The notes below the pieces were generated by a model. The model ran no database searches. It worked only from the letters and a program-made list of their open reading frames with translations, and was not told the DNA's origin. A stretch of DNA of 64,000 bases from Pseudomonas sp. WJP1 (GTDB lineage: Bacteria; Pseudomonadota; Gammaproteobacteria; Pseudomonadales; Pseudomonadaceae): assembly GCF_028471945.1 (NCBI RefSeq), contig NZ_CP110128.1, forward strand, positions 6,227,001 to 6,291,000. Direction: 5' to 3'. Below are positions 38,953 through 49,109 of this stretch, one piece after another (the stretch's first letter is position 1; every line of letters begins with the position of its first letter). The translations under genes were made by a program, and so were the position numbers.

Positions 38953-40866
38953 CTACCGCGCTATGCCGTGTTTACGCAATTTTCGATACAGGGTATTGCG
39001 GCTGACCCCAAGCTGTTCAGCCGTATTTGTCATATGCCACCGCGTGTGCTCCAGCGCATTCAACAGCGCCAGGCGCTCGGCATCTTCCAGGGGATGTTCG
39101 CAGGGCTCTTCAATTTTCGGAATGACCACCGGACGCGCCTGGCGAATCATCGCCGGCAGATCCTCCAGGCCGATGCGGCCGCCATCACACAGCGCCGCTA
39201 ACGTACGCAACACATTGCGCATCTGCCGCACGTTGCCCGGCCAGGCAAACCCCAATAACGCCTCGCGCGCCGGCCCGTCGATCAGCACGGTTTCCCCGCG
39301 CGCCTCTTCGGCCAGCAAAAAGTCGAGCAACTGCGATTTGTCACCGCGCTCGCGCAACGCCGGCAACGCGACTTCCAGGCCATTGAGGCGGTAATACAGG
39401 TCCTCGCGAAAACTGCCGTCCTGCACCCGATCCAGCAGATTGCGGTGCGTGGCACTGATGATCCGCACGTTGACCGACTCCGGTTCGCCACCGATCGGCA
39501 CTACTTGCCGATCTTCCAGCACGCGCAACAATCGAGTCTGCAAGGCCAGAGGCATGTCACCGATTTCGTCGAGGAACAAGGTCCCACCATCGGCCTGCTG
39601 CAGCTTGCCGCGCATGCCCTCCTTGCGCGCGCCGGTGAAGCTGCCGCCGCGATAGCCGAACAGCTCACTCTCGATCAGGCTTTCAGGGATGGCCGCACAA
39701 TTGAGGGCGACGAAGGCTTTTTCCGCGCGCTGACTGGCATGGTGCACGGCCTTGGCGAAGGCTTCCTTGCCCGAACCGGTTTCGCCGTTGATCAGCAATG
39801 GCACGTCCCGTTCGTACACACGCAGGGCCTTGCGGAAATCCGCCTGCAACGTCGGATCGCCCAGGCAGATGCCCGACAAGCGCGGGCGATCTTCAACCGC
39901 AGGGCTCGGCACCAACGGCACCGGCACCGTTCGCGCTTGCCCGCGTAACACGGCGAACAGGTGGCGTCCGTCCCGGGTACGCAGTGGCCAGCTAGCGCTG
40001 GCATTGACGCTCGCGCGGCCGAGCAGTTCGTCCAGCGAGCAGTCGAAGTACGCCTCCACCGGTTTGCCCAGCAAGCCACCACGGATATGCCCCAGCAGGT
40101 TCAGCGCACTCTGGTTGACCGCGCAGATCCGCCCTTCTCCGTCGAACGCCAGCAGCCCTTCACTGAACAAACCGACGGACTCGGCCTGCAGGTGAAAACG
40201 CAGCAGCCATTGATTATCGAAACAACGCAGGAAATAGCAGCTCTCGATCATCTTCGCCGACAGATTGACCAAGGCCATGGTGTGGAACTGACTCTGGCGC
40301 GATACCTCGTGCCGGGCAGAGGACACGTCGAGTACCGCCAGCAGCTCGCCGTGCGGATCGAATACCGGGCTGGCCGAGCAGGTCAGGCCCGTATGCCGGC
40401 CTCGGAAATGTTCGTCCTGATGGATGGTCAGCGACTGGCGCTCCACCAGGCAGGTGCCAATGCCGTTGGTGCCTTCACAGGCCTCACTCCAGTCGGCACC
40501 CAGCCAGAGGCCGGCACGCTCGAAAATCTTGCGCTCGGCCGGCGCCGTTACGCAATTGAGGATGACGCCGCGCGCATCAGTCAACAGTACGGCGTGGCCG
40601 GCACCGGAGAGTTGCTGATGAAGACTGGCCATTTCATTGCCGGCGATGTGCAGCACCTGCTGCAATCGTTCGCGGCTTTCCAGGACGCGGCCATGCTCCA
40701 GCACCGTCGGCGCCATGTTCAGGGCCGGGTCGAGGTGATAGTCCTCAAGGCAGCGCAGCCAGGAACGGGCGATGGACGGATCGCTTCCGGGGCCGTGCAG
40801 GTGGGTTTTACCCTGGGTCACGGTCAACACTTGCTGGGCATGGCGACTCAAATGGTTGTCGTGCAT
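38953..40866 (-). CDS. eatR: Sigma-54-dependent activator of ethanolamine genes (AcoR-like)
   Basis: A 637-residue enhancer-binding protein of the AcoR type: an N-terminal GAF-like sensor (about 60-210), a PAS-like region (about 230-310), a AAA+ domain with Walker A GETGSGKE (361-368), the sigma-54 contact loop GSFTGA (408-413) and Walker B LFLDEIGD (430-437). A Fis-type helix-turn-helix is at the C-terminus ([20 protein letters not shown]). It is divergent from the aldehyde dehydrogenase and adjoins eutBC. From this place and what I recall of PA4021 I infer it senses ethanolamine. GSFTGA replaces the usual GAFTGA. Confidence 0.85.
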   Translation of the reverse strand: MHDNHLSRHAQQVLTVTQGKTHLHGPGSDPSIARSWLRCLEDYHLDPALNMAPTVLEHGRVLESRERLQQVLHIAGNEMASLHQQLSGAGHAVLLTDARGVILNCVTAPAERKIFERAGLWLGADWSEACEGTNGIGTCLVERQSLTIHQDEHFRGRHTGLTCSASPVFDPHGELLAVLDVSSARHEVSRQSQFHTMALVNLSAKMIESCYFLRCFDNQWLLRFHLQAESVGLFSEGLLAFDGEGRICAVNQSALNLLGHIRGGLLGKPVEAYFDCSLDELLGRASVNASASWPLRTRDGRHLFAVLRGQARTVPVPLVPSPAVEDRPRLSGICLGDPTLQADFRKALRVYERDVPLLINGETGSGKEAFAKAVHHASQRAEKAFVALNCAAIPESLIESELFGYRGGSFTGARKEGMRGKLQQADGGTLFLDEIGDMPLALQTRLLRVLEDRQVVPIGGEPESVNVRIISATHRNLLDRVQDGSFREDLYYRLNGLEVALPALRERGDKSQLLDFLLAEEARGETVLIDGPAREALLGFAWPGNVRQMRNVLRTLAALCDGGRIGLEDLPAMIRQARPVVIPKIEEPCEHPLEDAERLALLNALEHTRWHMTNTAEQLGVSRNTLYRKLRKHGIAR

Positions 40867-40930
40867 TTCTTATTATTCTCCCCCCGAAAGGTTCACGCAG
40901 AGGTGATGCAGCGTCTGAGCATCCTCCAGC

Positions 40931-41026
40931 CTGTACCACATTGCAATGCTGGCAAGGCCGCTCAGTCACAGGCTGTGCCAGAACCGGTACAAAGTGTCAC
41001 AGGGACTGTACCGAAAGCGTCACAGG
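40931..41026. promoter_or_regulatory. Candidate upstream activator sites
   Basis: GTCACAGG occurs three times (40965-40972, 40996-41003, 41019-41026). The first copy lies in the palindrome CACAGGCTGTG. GGTACA (40986-40991) and TGTACC (41007-41012) form an inverted repeat around the second, and another TGTACC is at 40932-40937. They stand 60-160 bases before a sigma-54 promoter, the normal place for enhancer sites. Confidence 0.55.
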
Positions 41027-41087
41027 CGCCACCCGCCCGTCCGACAAAAACCACGCAAGGCCTTGATTTACCTGACCTGCAAGGCAG

Positions 41088-41103
41088 TGGCCCGACCTTT
41101 GCT
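41088..41103 (+). promoter_or_regulatory. Sigma-54 promoter of the aldehyde dehydrogenase gene
   Basis: TGGCCCGACCTTTGCT matches the -24/-12 consensus (TGGCACGN4TTGCA) with invariant GG and GC at the right spacing. It lies 67 bases before the start codon and downstream of the candidate activator sites. Confidence 0.8.
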
Positions 41104-41169
41104 CTACGCTTAAAGCAAGCGCACATGCGCGTCTTCCTTATAAGTACAAGAACCCAAGGAGAAATCATC

Positions 41170-42690
41170 ATGCGTTACGCTCACCCCGGTACTGAAGGCG
41201 CTATCGTTTCGTTCAAAGCCAAATACGGTAACTACATCGGCGGCGAGTTCGTCGCGCCTGTCAAAGGTCAGTACTTCACCAATACCTCGCCAGTAAATGG
41301 CCAACCGATTGCCGAATTCCCGCGCTCCACGGCTGAAGACATCGACAAAGCCCTGGACGCCGCCCACGCGGCCGCCGATGCCTGGGGCGCCACGTCCGCC
41401 CAGGCGCGCTCGCTGGTGCTGCTGAAAATCGCCGACCGCATCGAGCAAAACCTCGAAGTCTTGGCAATCACCGAATCCTGGGACAACGGCAAGGCCGTGC
41501 GCGAAACCCTCAACGCCGACATCCCGCTGGCCGCCGACCACTTCCGCTACTTCGCTGGCTGCATCCGCGCCCAGGAAGGCAGCGCCGCCGAGATCGACGG
41601 CAACACCGTGGCCTATCACATCCATGAACCCCTCGGCGTGGTCGGGCAGATCATCCCGTGGAACTTCCCGATCCTGATGGCCGCGTGGAAACTCGCCCCA
41701 GCCCTGGCCGCCGGTAACTGCGTGGTGCTCAAGCCCGCCGAGCAAACCCCACTGGGCATCACCGTGCTGGTCGAGCTGATCGGCGACCTGCTGCCGCCCG
41801 GCGTGCTGAACATCGTGCAGGGTTTCGGTCGTGAAGCCGGCGAAGCCCTGGCCACCAGCAAGCGCATCGCCAAGATCGCCTTCACCGGCTCGACCCCGGT
41901 CGGCTCGCACATCATGAAATGCGCGGCCGAGAACATCATTCCGTCCACCGTAGAGCTGGGCGGCAAGTCGCCGAACATCTTCTTCGAAGACATCATGCAG
42001 GCCGAACCGTCCTTCATCGAGAAAGCCGCCGAAGGCCTGGTGCTGGCGTTCTTCAACCAGGGCGAAGTCTGCACCTGCCCTTCCCGCGCTTTGGTGCAGG
42101 AGTCGATCTACGACGAATTCATGCAAGTGGTGATGAAGAAGGTCCTGCAGATCAAACGCGGCGACCCGCTGGACACCGACACCATGGTCGGCGCCCAGGC
42201 GTCCGAGCAGCAGTTCGACAAAATCCTTTCGTACCTCGAAATCGCCAAGGGCGAAGGCGCTGAACTTCTGACCGGTGGCAAGGTGGAAAAACTCGAGGGC
42301 AACCTGGCGAGCGGCTATTACATCCAGCCGACCCTGCTCAAGGGCACCAACAAAATGCGCGTGTTCCAGGAAGAAATCTTTGGCCCGGTGGTGAGCATCA
42401 CCACCTTCAAGGACGAAGCCGAAGCCCTGGCCATCGCCAACGACACCGAGTTCGGCCTGGGTGCCGGCCTCTGGACCCGCGACATCAACCGCGCCTATCG
42501 CATGGGCCGCGCCATCAAGGCCGGTCGCGTGTGGACCAACTGCTACCACCTGTACCCGGCGCACGCCGCGTTCGGTGGCTACAAGAAGTCCGGCGTCGGC
42601 CGTGAAACCCACAAGATGATGCTTGACCACTATCAGCAGACCAAGAATTTGCTGGTGAGCTACGACATCAATCCGCTGGGTTTCTTCTAA
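41170..42690 (+). CDS. exaC: NAD-dependent acetaldehyde dehydrogenase (ExaC-like)
   Basis: A 506-residue aldehyde dehydrogenase. It has the catalytic Glu262 in ELGGKSPN and Cys301 in [11 protein letters not shown], the two-cysteine form seen in acetaldehyde dehydrogenases of the ExaC/AcoD type; length equals that group. It would oxidise the acetaldehyde made by EutBC to acetate. The ATG at 41170 has AGGAGA upstream. The same frame is open far upstream, but that stretch is the reverse of the regulator gene and is not coding. Regulated by the sigma-54 promoter in front. Confidence 0.92.
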   Translation: MRYAHPGTEGAIVSFKAKYGNYIGGEFVAPVKGQYFTNTSPVNGQPIAEFPRSTAEDIDKALDAAHAAADAWGATSAQARSLVLLKIADRIEQNLEVLAITESWDNGKAVRETLNADIPLAADHFRYFAGCIRAQEGSAAEIDGNTVAYHIHEPLGVVGQIIPWNFPILMAAWKLAPALAAGNCVVLKPAEQTPLGITVLVELIGDLLPPGVLNIVQGFGREAGEALATSKRIAKIAFTGSTPVGSHIMKCAAENIIPSTVELGGKSPNIFFEDIMQAEPSFIEKAAEGLVLAFFNQGEVCTCPSRALVQESIYDEFMQVVMKKVLQIKRGDPLDTDTMVGAQASEQQFDKILSYLEIAKGEGAELLTGGKVEKLEGNLASGYYIQPTLLKGTNKMRVFQEEIFGPVVSITTFKDEAEALAIANDTEFGLGAGLWTRDINRAYRMGRAIKAGRVWTNCYHLYPAHAAFGGYKKSGVGRETHKMMLDHYQQTKNLLVSYDINPLGFF

Positions 42691-42712
42691 CCCGGCGCAG
42701 TACCGCGTAACG

Positions 42713-42813
42713 GCTTTCGCGGGCAAGTCGGATCGCCGCACCGCTCGCTCCTACAAAGGATCACGCAGTACCTGTAGGAGCTGGCTTGTCGGGTCGCCGC
42801 ATCGCAGCGAAGG
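42713..42813. repeat. REP pair between dehydrogenase and permease genes
   Basis: CTTTCGCGGGCAAGTCGGAT with CGCTCGCTCCTACA (42713-42755) and CCTGTAGGAGCTGGCTTGTC with TCGCAGCGAAGG (42771-42813) are inverted relative to each other. Both carry a GTCGGAT/GTCGGGT variant of the unit. Confidence 0.65.
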
Positions 42814-42850
42814 CGCCCTTAATGACACGACACTCAATGCCTGGCCGCTC

Positions 42851-42866
42851 TGGCACGGCCTTTGCG
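42851..42866 (+). promoter_or_regulatory. Sigma-54 promoter of the ethanolamine permease gene
   Basis: TGGCACGGCCTTTGCG fits the -24/-12 consensus at every conserved position. It lies 73 bases before the permease start codon, just past a REP pair. Confidence 0.85.
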
Positions 42867-42938
42867 TGCCCGCTTCACACACAAATGCAATTCCCGAAAG
42901 TCCAACACGATCAAAAAATAAAAAGACAGCGAGGACTT

Positions 42939-44309
42939 ATGACAGCTACCACACAGCTCAAACCCACACTCGGCACCCTGCATCTCTGGGGCATTGCCGT
43001 TGGCCTGGTGATCTCCGGCGAGTACTTCGGCTGGAGTTACGGCTGGGGCACCGCCGGGACCCTCGGGTTCCTCGTCACCGCCCTGATGGTGGCAACGATG
43101 TACACCTGTTTCATCTTCAGTTTCACCGAACTGACCACGGCGATTCCCCATGCCGGCGGGCCGTTTGCCTATAGTCGGCGAGCCTTCGGTGAAAAAGGCG
43201 GGTTGATCGCCGGCATCGCCACCCTGATCGAATTTGTTTTCGCGCCCCCGGCCATCGCCATGGCCATCGGCGCCTATCTGAATGTGCAATACCCGGAACT
43301 GGACCCGAAAATCGCCGCCGTTGGCGCCTACTTCGTGTTCATGACCCTCAATATTCTCGGCGTCAGCATCGCCGCCACCTTCGAACTGGTGGTCACCGTG
43401 CTGGCCGTCGCCGAACTGCTGGTATTCATGGGCGTGGTTGCACCCGGCTTCAGCTTCAGTAACTTCGTGCTCAACGGCTGGTCTGGCGCCAACGAATTCA
43501 CCATGGGCTCGATTCCCGGCATTTTCGCCGCCATTCCCTTCGCGATCTGGTTCTTTCTCGCCATCGAAGGTGCGGCCATGGCCGCCGAGGAAGCCAAGGA
43601 CCCGAAACGCACGATTCCCAGGGCTTACGTCAGCGGCATCCTGACCCTGGTGTTCCTGGCCATCGGCACAATGGTGATGGCCGGTGGCGTCGGCGACTGG
43701 CGTCAACTGGCAAATATCAACGACCCACTGCCCCAGGCCATGAAAGCGGTGGTCGGCAACAATTCAACCTGGATGCACATGCTGGTCTGGATCGGCCTGT
43801 TCGGCCTGGTGGCGAGTTTCCACGGGATCATTCTCGGCTACTCGCGACAGTTCTTCGCCCTGGCCCGCGCCGGTTACCTGCCGCGCAGCCTGGCCAAGCT
43901 CTCGCGCTTCCAGACACCGCACCGGGCGATCCTCGCCGGTGGCGTGATCGGCATTGCCGCCATCTACAGCGATGGCCTGGTCAACCTGCAAGGCATGTCG
44001 CTGACGGCGGCAATGATCACCATGTCGGTATTCGGTGCCATCGTCATGTACATCATCAGTATGCTGAGCCTGTTCAAACTGCGTAAAACCGAGCCGAACC
44101 TGGAGCGCACCTTCCGCGCACCGGGCTATCCGATCGTACCGGGGATTGCGCTGTTCCTGGCGGTGGTATGCCTGGTGGCGATGGCTTGGTTCAACACCTT
44201 GATCGGCCTGATCTTCCTTGGCTTCATGGCCGCCGGTTACCTGTATTTCCAGCTGACCGCGCGGCAACGCTCCGAAGCACCGGCGGACGCTATGCTCGAA
44301 GGTATCTAG
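42939..44309 (+). CDS. eat: Ethanolamine permease (APC family)
   Basis: A 456-residue inner-membrane transporter with about twelve hydrophobic segments, of the amino acid-polyamine-organocation superfamily. Residues such as GLVISGEYFGWSYGWG in the first segment and EGAAMAAEEAKDPKRTIPRA between segments are typical of the ethanolamine permease group. Substrate is inferred from the adjoining eutBC and dehydrogenase genes. The ATG at 42939 (MTATTQLKPTLG) follows GCGAGGAC; the longer frame to 42786 overlaps the promoter and is rejected. Confidence 0.88.
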   Translation: MTATTQLKPTLGTLHLWGIAVGLVISGEYFGWSYGWGTAGTLGFLVTALMVATMYTCFIFSFTELTTAIPHAGGPFAYSRRAFGEKGGLIAGIATLIEFVFAPPAIAMAIGAYLNVQYPELDPKIAAVGAYFVFMTLNILGVSIAATFELVVTVLAVAELLVFMGVVAPGFSFSNFVLNGWSGANEFTMGSIPGIFAAIPFAIWFFLAIEGAAMAAEEAKDPKRTIPRAYVSGILTLVFLAIGTMVMAGGVGDWRQLANINDPLPQAMKAVVGNNSTWMHMLVWIGLFGLVASFHGIILGYSRQFFALARAGYLPRSLAKLSRFQTPHRAILAGGVIGIAAIYSDGLVNLQGMSLTAAMITMSVFGAIVMYIISMLSLFKLRKTEPNLERTFRAPGYPIVPGIALFLAVVCLVAMAWFNTLIGLIFLGFMAAGYLYFQLTARQRSEAPADAMLEGI

Positions 44310-44366
44310 TTGCACCGGCGCCGAGCCATGAGGCTGGCGCCTGCATTATTGAAGTGCACACCGATT

Positions 44367-44460
44367 CCCTGTGGGAGCGAGCCTGCTCGCGATTGCACCA
44401 CCGCAGTGTAAATGCCAGATCGCGTTGCCCGCATCGCGAGCTGGCTCGCTCCCTCAAGGG
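44367..44460. repeat. Inverted REP pair between eat and eutB
   Basis: CCCTGTGGGAGCGAGCCTGC with TCGCGAT on the left and ATCGCGAGCTGGCTCGCTCC with CTCAAGGG on the right. It lies within the likely eat-eutB transcript, 46 bases before eutB, and could affect mRNA processing. Confidence 0.75.
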
Positions 44461-44505
44461 TCGATCGTGAACCGCAGACTTCTACATAACAGGAGGCCCC
44501 GCCCC

Positions 44506-45900
44506 ATGGCCGTTTATGCCCATTCCGTCGGCGCCCAGACCTACCGCTTCGAAAATCTCAAGGAAGTGATGGCCAAGGCCACCCCGGCCCGCTCAGGGGA
44601 CTACCTGGCCGGCGTCGCCGCGCTCAATGACGGCGAGCGCGTCGCTGCGCAGATGGTGTTGGCCGACATCCCGCTGAGCCACTTCCTGCAGGAAGTCCTG
44701 ATTCCCTACGAGACTGATGAAGTCACCCGTCTGATCATCGACACCCACGATAAACAGGCTTTCGCAGTGGTCAGCCACCTCACCGTCGGCGGTTTTCGCG
44801 ATTGGCTGCTCAGCGACGACGCCGACGAACAGGTCCTGCGCGCCCTCGCCCCCGGCCTGACCCCGGAAATGGCGGCCGCCGTCTCGAAGATCATGCGAGT
44901 ACAGGACCTGGTGCTGGTGGCGCAGAAAATCCGCGTCGTCACGCAGTTCCGCGGCACCCTTGGCCTGCGCGGCCGCCTGTCCACCCGCCTGCAACCCAAT
45001 CACCCCACTGACGAACCGGCCGGCATTGCCGCGAGCATTCTGGATGGCCTGCTGCACGGTAACGGCGATGCCATGATCGGCATCAACCCGGCCACCGACA
45101 GTATCGCCTCGATCTGCGCCATGCTGGATATGCTCGATGCAATCATCCAGCGCTACGAAATCCCGACCCAGGCCTGCGTATTGACCCATGTCACCACCTC
45201 GATCGAAGCGGTCAATCGCGGCGTCCCCCTGGACCTGGTGTTCCAGTCGATCGCCGGCACCGAGGCGGCCAACGCCAGCTTCGGGATTAATCTGAATGTG
45301 CTCAAGGAAGGCTACGACGCCGGGCTGAGCCTCAATCGCGGTACCCTCGGCAGCAACCTGATGTATTTCGAAACCGGCCAGGGCAGTGCGCTGTCGGCCA
45401 ATGCCCACCACGGCGTCGATCAACAGACCTGCGAAACCCGGGCCTACGCCGTGGCGCGCCATTTCAACCCGTTCCTGGTGAACACCGTTGTCGGCTTCAT
45501 CGGCCCCGAATACCTTTACAACGGCAAGCAGATCATCCGCGCCGGCCTTGAAGACCACTTCTGCGGCAAGCTGCTGGGCGTGCCGATGGGTTGCGATATC
45601 TGTTACACCAACCATGCCGAGGCCGATCAGGATGACATGGACACCCTGTTGACCCTGCTCGGGGTCGCCGGGATCAACTTCATCATGGGCATCCCCGGCT
45701 CCGACGACATCATGCTCAACTACCAGACCACGTCGTTCCACGATGCGCTTTACGCCCGGCAAACGCTGGGGCTCAAGCCTGCGCCGGAATTTGAACAATG
45801 GCTGGCGAAAATGGGCATTTTCACTCAGCCGGACGGCAAGGTCCTCTTCGGTAACAGCCTGCCGCCGGCCTTCCGCCAGGCCTTGGCGCAATTGGGATGA
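44506..45900 (+). CDS. eutB: Ethanolamine ammonia-lyase large subunit
   Basis: EutB is the catalytic subunit of the adenosylcobalamin-dependent lyase that splits ethanolamine into acetaldehyde and ammonia. The 464-residue protein shows the TIM-barrel family blocks [33 protein letters not shown] and FEIGQGS-like [16 protein letters not shown]. The ATG at 44506 has a perfect AGGAGG about 10 bases upstream. eutC overlaps its stop by 4 bases. No carboxysome-like shell genes are nearby, so this is the simple soluble pathway. Confidence 0.97.
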   Translation: MAVYAHSVGAQTYRFENLKEVMAKATPARSGDYLAGVAALNDGERVAAQMVLADIPLSHFLQEVLIPYETDEVTRLIIDTHDKQAFAVVSHLTVGGFRDWLLSDDADEQVLRALAPGLTPEMAAAVSKIMRVQDLVLVAQKIRVVTQFRGTLGLRGRLSTRLQPNHPTDEPAGIAASILDGLLHGNGDAMIGINPATDSIASICAMLDMLDAIIQRYEIPTQACVLTHVTTSIEAVNRGVPLDLVFQSIAGTEAANASFGINLNVLKEGYDAGLSLNRGTLGSNLMYFETGQGSALSANAHHGVDQQTCETRAYAVARHFNPFLVNTVVGFIGPEYLYNGKQIIRAGLEDHFCGKLLGVPMGCDICYTNHAEADQDDMDTLLTLLGVAGINFIMGIPGSDDIMLNYQTTSFHDALYARQTLGLKPAPEFEQWLAKMGIFTQPDGKVLFGNSLPPAFRQALAQLG

Positions 45901-46733
45901 GTGTCGATATGGAAAAACCACCCTTTGATCCGCACAACCCGTGGCTGGAGCTGCGACGCCTGACCCCTGCACGCATTGCCCTGGGCCGCACCGGCACCAG
46001 CCTGCCCACCCGCGCCCAGCTGGACTTCCAATTTGCCCACGCCCAGGCGCGAGACGCCGTGCACTTGCCGTTTGATCATGCATCCCTCAGCGAACAACTG
46101 GCCGAATGCGGTCGTGACAGCCTGTTGTTGCACAGCGCCGCGCCTGATCGCAACAGCTACCTGCAGCGCCCCGATCTGGGGCGCAAGTTGAGTGTGGAGT
46201 CGGCAAAAAAACTGCGCCAATACGCCGCCGCCAATCCTGCCGGGGTCGATCTGGCAATCGTGGTCGCCGATGGTTTGTCTGCATTGGCAGTGCATCGCCA
46301 TACATTGCCGTTCCTGGTGCGCTTTTCAGAGCAGAGTTCAGCCGACGGATGGTCAATGGCACCTGTAATATTGGTGGAACAGGGCCGGGTCGCCGTAGCC
46401 GACGAGATCGGCGAACTATTGGGCGCAAAAATGACCGTGATCCTGATCGGCGAACGCCCTGGCCTGAGCTCTCCAGACAGCCTGGGATTATATTTCACCT
46501 ACAATCCAAAGGTCGGCCTGACCGACGCCTATCGCAACTGCATCTCGAATGTGCGCCTCGAAGGCCTGACTTACGGCATGGCGGCACACCGTTTGCTTTA
46601 TTTGATGCGCGAGGCGTGCCGGCGACAGCTATCCGGAGTCAACCTGAAGGACGAAGCGCAGGTGCAAACGCTGGAGTCGGACGCAGGAGCGGACATTAAA
46701 GGAAATTTCCTACTTGATACGCCCCAAACCTGA
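45897..46733 (+). CDS. eutC: Ethanolamine ammonia-lyase small subunit
   Basis: EutC is the cobalamin-binding partner of EutB. The 278-residue protein has the family patterns [54 protein letters not shown] and CISNVR. Its ATG overlaps the eutB stop (ATGA), giving coupled translation in a fixed ratio. It is the last gene of the ethanolamine set; a GNAT gene follows after 117 bases. Confidence 0.97.
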   Translation: MSVDMEKPPFDPHNPWLELRRLTPARIALGRTGTSLPTRAQLDFQFAHAQARDAVHLPFDHASLSEQLAECGRDSLLLHSAAPDRNSYLQRPDLGRKLSVESAKKLRQYAAANPAGVDLAIVVADGLSALAVHRHTLPFLVRFSEQSSADGWSMAPVILVEQGRVAVADEIGELLGAKMTVILIGERPGLSSPDSLGLYFTYNPKVGLTDAYRNCISNVRLEGLTYGMAAHRLLYLMREACRRQLSGVNLKDEAQVQTLESDAGADIKGNFLLDTPQT

Positions 46734-46850
46734 ATCGCTTCTGCATTGCGCTTTCTCACCTTTTTCAGGCAGGATCGGACGAACGGCTGCCAGTGAGTAC
46801 CCTTTGCCGCCAAAGCACGTGAAGACAGCCACTTGAAGACGAGACCTACC

Positions 46851-47312
46851 ATGCGGATTATTCAAGCGACCCTCGAACACCTGGACCTGCTCACCCCATT
46901 GTTCGTCAAATATCGCGAGTTCTATGGCTCCCTGGCATACCCGGACTCGTCCCGGGCGTTCCTCGAGAAACGCCTGCGACGCAAGGAATCAGTGATTTAC
47001 CTGGCCCTGTCCGATGATGACAGCAACAAACTGTTGGGCTTCTGTCAGCTGTACCCAAGCTTCTCTTCGCTTTCGCTGAAACGCGTGTGGATCCTCAATG
47101 ACATCTACGTTGCCGAGGAGTCTCGCCGCCAGTTGGTGGCCGACAACCTGATCCGCACCGCGAAGAAAATGGCCAAGGAAACCAACGCCGTGCGCATGCG
47201 CGTGTCCACCAGCAGCAACAATGAAGTGGCGCAGAAAACCTATGAATCCATCGGATTCAAGGAAGACACCGAGTTCAAGAACTACGTGTTGCCGATCAGC
47301 GACGAGTTGTAA
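46851..47312 (+). CDS. GNAT family N-acetyltransferase
   Basis: A 153-residue acetyltransferase of the GNAT fold. It has a beta-strand block WILNDIYVAEESRRQLVADN holding the acetyl-CoA loop (RRQLVADNLI), and the C-terminal YESIGFKED pattern. Substrate is unknown; related proteins are found at the same place after eutC in other pseudomonads. The ATG at 46851 (MRIIQATLEHL) is preferred to a TTG six codons upstream. A strong hairpin terminator follows. Confidence 0.88.
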   Translation: MRIIQATLEHLDLLTPLFVKYREFYGSLAYPDSSRAFLEKRLRRKESVIYLALSDDDSNKLLGFCQLYPSFSSLSLKRVWILNDIYVAEESRRQLVADNLIRTAKKMAKETNAVRMRVSTSSNNEVAQKTYESIGFKEDTEFKNYVLPISDEL

Positions 47313-47320
47313 GATCACAA

Positions 47321-47354
47321 AAGATCGCAGCCTTCGGCCGAAGGCTGCGATCTT
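47321..47354. terminator. Perfect palindromic terminator
   Basis: AAGATCGCAGCCTTCGG and its exact reverse complement stand back to back: a 15- to 17-bp stem with a minimal CGGCCG turn, with A-run before and T-rich bases after. It shares the GATCGCAGCC core with the repeats at 8906, 14794 and 36430. Confidence 0.8.
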
Positions 47355-47523
47355 GTATTCAATACATTCCGAAATTCCCTGCTACAAACCCTACGCGCTT
47401 TTCACTTCCCAGCCCGTATAATTCCGTTCTTTCCGGCTTGTAAGAAAACTACCTCCTGTCTGTAGTCTTACGCGAAGTCATCCGCAGGCCTGCCGAATCG
47501 GGCCGTTACCACAGGTGTCGTCA

Positions 47524-48180
47524 ATGGATTTCAACCCGCTCGATCTCGTCCTGCATCTCGATGTCTACCTCGATTTGCTGGTCACCAACTACGGGCCATG
47601 GATCTACGCCATTCTGTTTCTGGTGATCTTCTGTGAAACCGGCCTGGTGGTCATGCCCTTCCTACCGGGCGATTCACTGCTGTTCATCGCTGGCGCCGTC
47701 GCGGCCGGTGGCGGCATGGACCCGGTGCTGCTGGGCGGTTTGCTGATGCTCGCGGCGATTCTCGGTGACAGCACCAACTACATCATCGGACGAACGGCGG
47801 GCGAACGATTGTTCAGCAACCCGAACTCGAAGATCTTCCGGCGCGACTACCTGCAGCAAACCCACGACTTCTATGACAAACACGGCGGCAAAACCGTGAC
47901 CCTGGCGCGTTTCCTGCCGATCATCCGTACCTTTGCCCCCTTCGTCGCCGGCGTCGCAAAAATGCCTTACCCGCGTTTCTTCGCCTTCAGCGTGCTGGGC
48001 ACGATTCTCTGGGTCGGTGGCCTGGTGACCCTGGGTTACTTCTTCGGCAACGTCCCCTTCATCAAATCGAACCTGTCGCTGCTGGTGGTCGGCATTATCC
48101 TGCTGTCGCTGGTACCAATGATCATTGGCGTTGTGCGCAGCCGTCTTGGCGGTTCGAACTCCAAAACCGCCTCGCGCTGA
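47524..48180 (+). CDS. DedA family membrane protein
   Basis: A 218-residue DedA-family inner-membrane protein with the conserved patterns ETGLVVMPFLPGDSLLF, LGDSTNYIIGRTAGE and ARFLPIIRTFAPFVAGVAKM. DedA proteins support envelope homeostasis, and some act as undecaprenyl-phosphate flippases. The ATG at 47524 (MDFNPLDLVLHLD) is chosen over a GTG three codons upstream. mtfA starts 4 bases after the stop, so the genes are likely co-transcribed. Confidence 0.92.
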   Translation: MDFNPLDLVLHLDVYLDLLVTNYGPWIYAILFLVIFCETGLVVMPFLPGDSLLFIAGAVAAGGGMDPVLLGGLLMLAAILGDSTNYIIGRTAGERLFSNPNSKIFRRDYLQQTHDFYDKHGGKTVTLARFLPIIRTFAPFVAGVAKMPYPRFFAFSVLGTILWVGGLVTLGYFFGNVPFIKSNLSLLVVGIILLSLVPMIIGVVRSRLGGSNSKTASR

Positions 48181-48183
48181 ACA

Positions 48184-48996
48184 ATGTGGTCCCTTGGCGC
48201 CTGGCGACGCCGGCGCATCCTGGCCAAGCACCCGATAGCCGACGACATGTGGCAGCGGGTGCGCCATCACCTGCGTTTTCTGGATGGCATCAGTGCCGCC
48301 GAAGACCAGTGGCTGCGCGAAGCCTGCGTACTCTTTCTGCAGGACAAGCACCTGACCGCCCTGCCCGGGGTAGAGCTGCATCAGGAACAACGCCTGCTGC
48401 TCGCCGCCCAGGCGCAACTGCCGCTGCTGCATCTGGGTGACCTGAACTGGTATCAGGGCTTTCACGAAATCATTCTCTACCCCGACGACTTCCTCAGCCC
48501 CCAGCGCCATCGTGACGCCAGTGGGGTCGAACACGAATGGGATGGCGAGCACAGCGGCGAAGCCTGGCAGCAAGGGCCGATCATCCTGGCCTGGCCCGGC
48601 GTCATGGCCAGCGGCGGCTGGGAAGGCTACAACCTGGTGATCCACGAACTGGCGCACAAGCTCGACATGCTCAATGGCGACGCCAACGGCCTGCCCCCGC
48701 TGCACACGGACATGCGGGTCAGCGACTGGGCCAGGGTCATGCAGCAAGCCTACGATGACCTCGACCGCCAACTGGAGCGCAACCCGGACGCCGAGTCCGC
48801 CATCGATCCGTACGCCGCGGAAAACCCGGCCGAGTTCTTCGCCGTCACCAGCGAATACTTCTTCAGTGCCCCGGATTTGCTGCACGAGGCTTATCCACAG
48901 GTCTACGGGCAACTCAAGCTGTTCTATCGCCAGGATCCACTGGCAAGGCTGCGGCAACTTCTGGCCGAAAACCCGGTCTATCAGGCACACGACTAA
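48184..48996 (+). CDS. mtfA: Zinc-dependent peptidase MtfA
   Basis: A 270-residue M90-family metallopeptidase. In E. coli MtfA binds the repressor Mlc and so affects glucose uptake; whether this applies here is not shown. The zinc site is HELAH at residues 154-158 (with Glu155 catalytic), followed by KLDMLNG. A third ligand lies in the later NPAEFFAVTSEYFF glutamate region. It starts 4 bases after dedA and is followed by ppa after 113 bases. Confidence 0.92.
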   Translation: MWSLGAWRRRRILAKHPIADDMWQRVRHHLRFLDGISAAEDQWLREACVLFLQDKHLTALPGVELHQEQRLLLAAQAQLPLLHLGDLNWYQGFHEIILYPDDFLSPQRHRDASGVEHEWDGEHSGEAWQQGPIILAWPGVMASGGWEGYNLVIHELAHKLDMLNGDANGLPPLHTDMRVSDWARVMQQAYDDLDRQLERNPDAESAIDPYAAENPAEFFAVTSEYFFSAPDLLHEAYPQVYGQLKLFYRQDPLARLRQLLAENPVYQAHD

Positions 48997-49041
48997 GGTC
49001 TACACGACTTCTGGTACGTGGCGTCGCCGTAGGAATATGCC

Positions 49042-49047
49042 TATAAT
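49042..49047 (+). promoter_or_regulatory. Candidate -10 box for ppa
   Basis: A perfect TATAAT lies 63 bases before the ppa start. The matching -35 region (about 49019-49024, TGGCGT) is poor. Confidence 0.45.
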
Positions 49048-49109
49048 CGCCGCCACTTTTTGGTCAATCCGGCCAAGTGTTTCTGGTCAACTAACGGGGG
49101 CAACGCCCA

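Noticed and set aside
39961..41169. Upstream part of the dehydrogenase reading frame
   Set aside because: It is antisense to the sigma-54 activator and then crosses its own promoter; family similarity begins at 41170.
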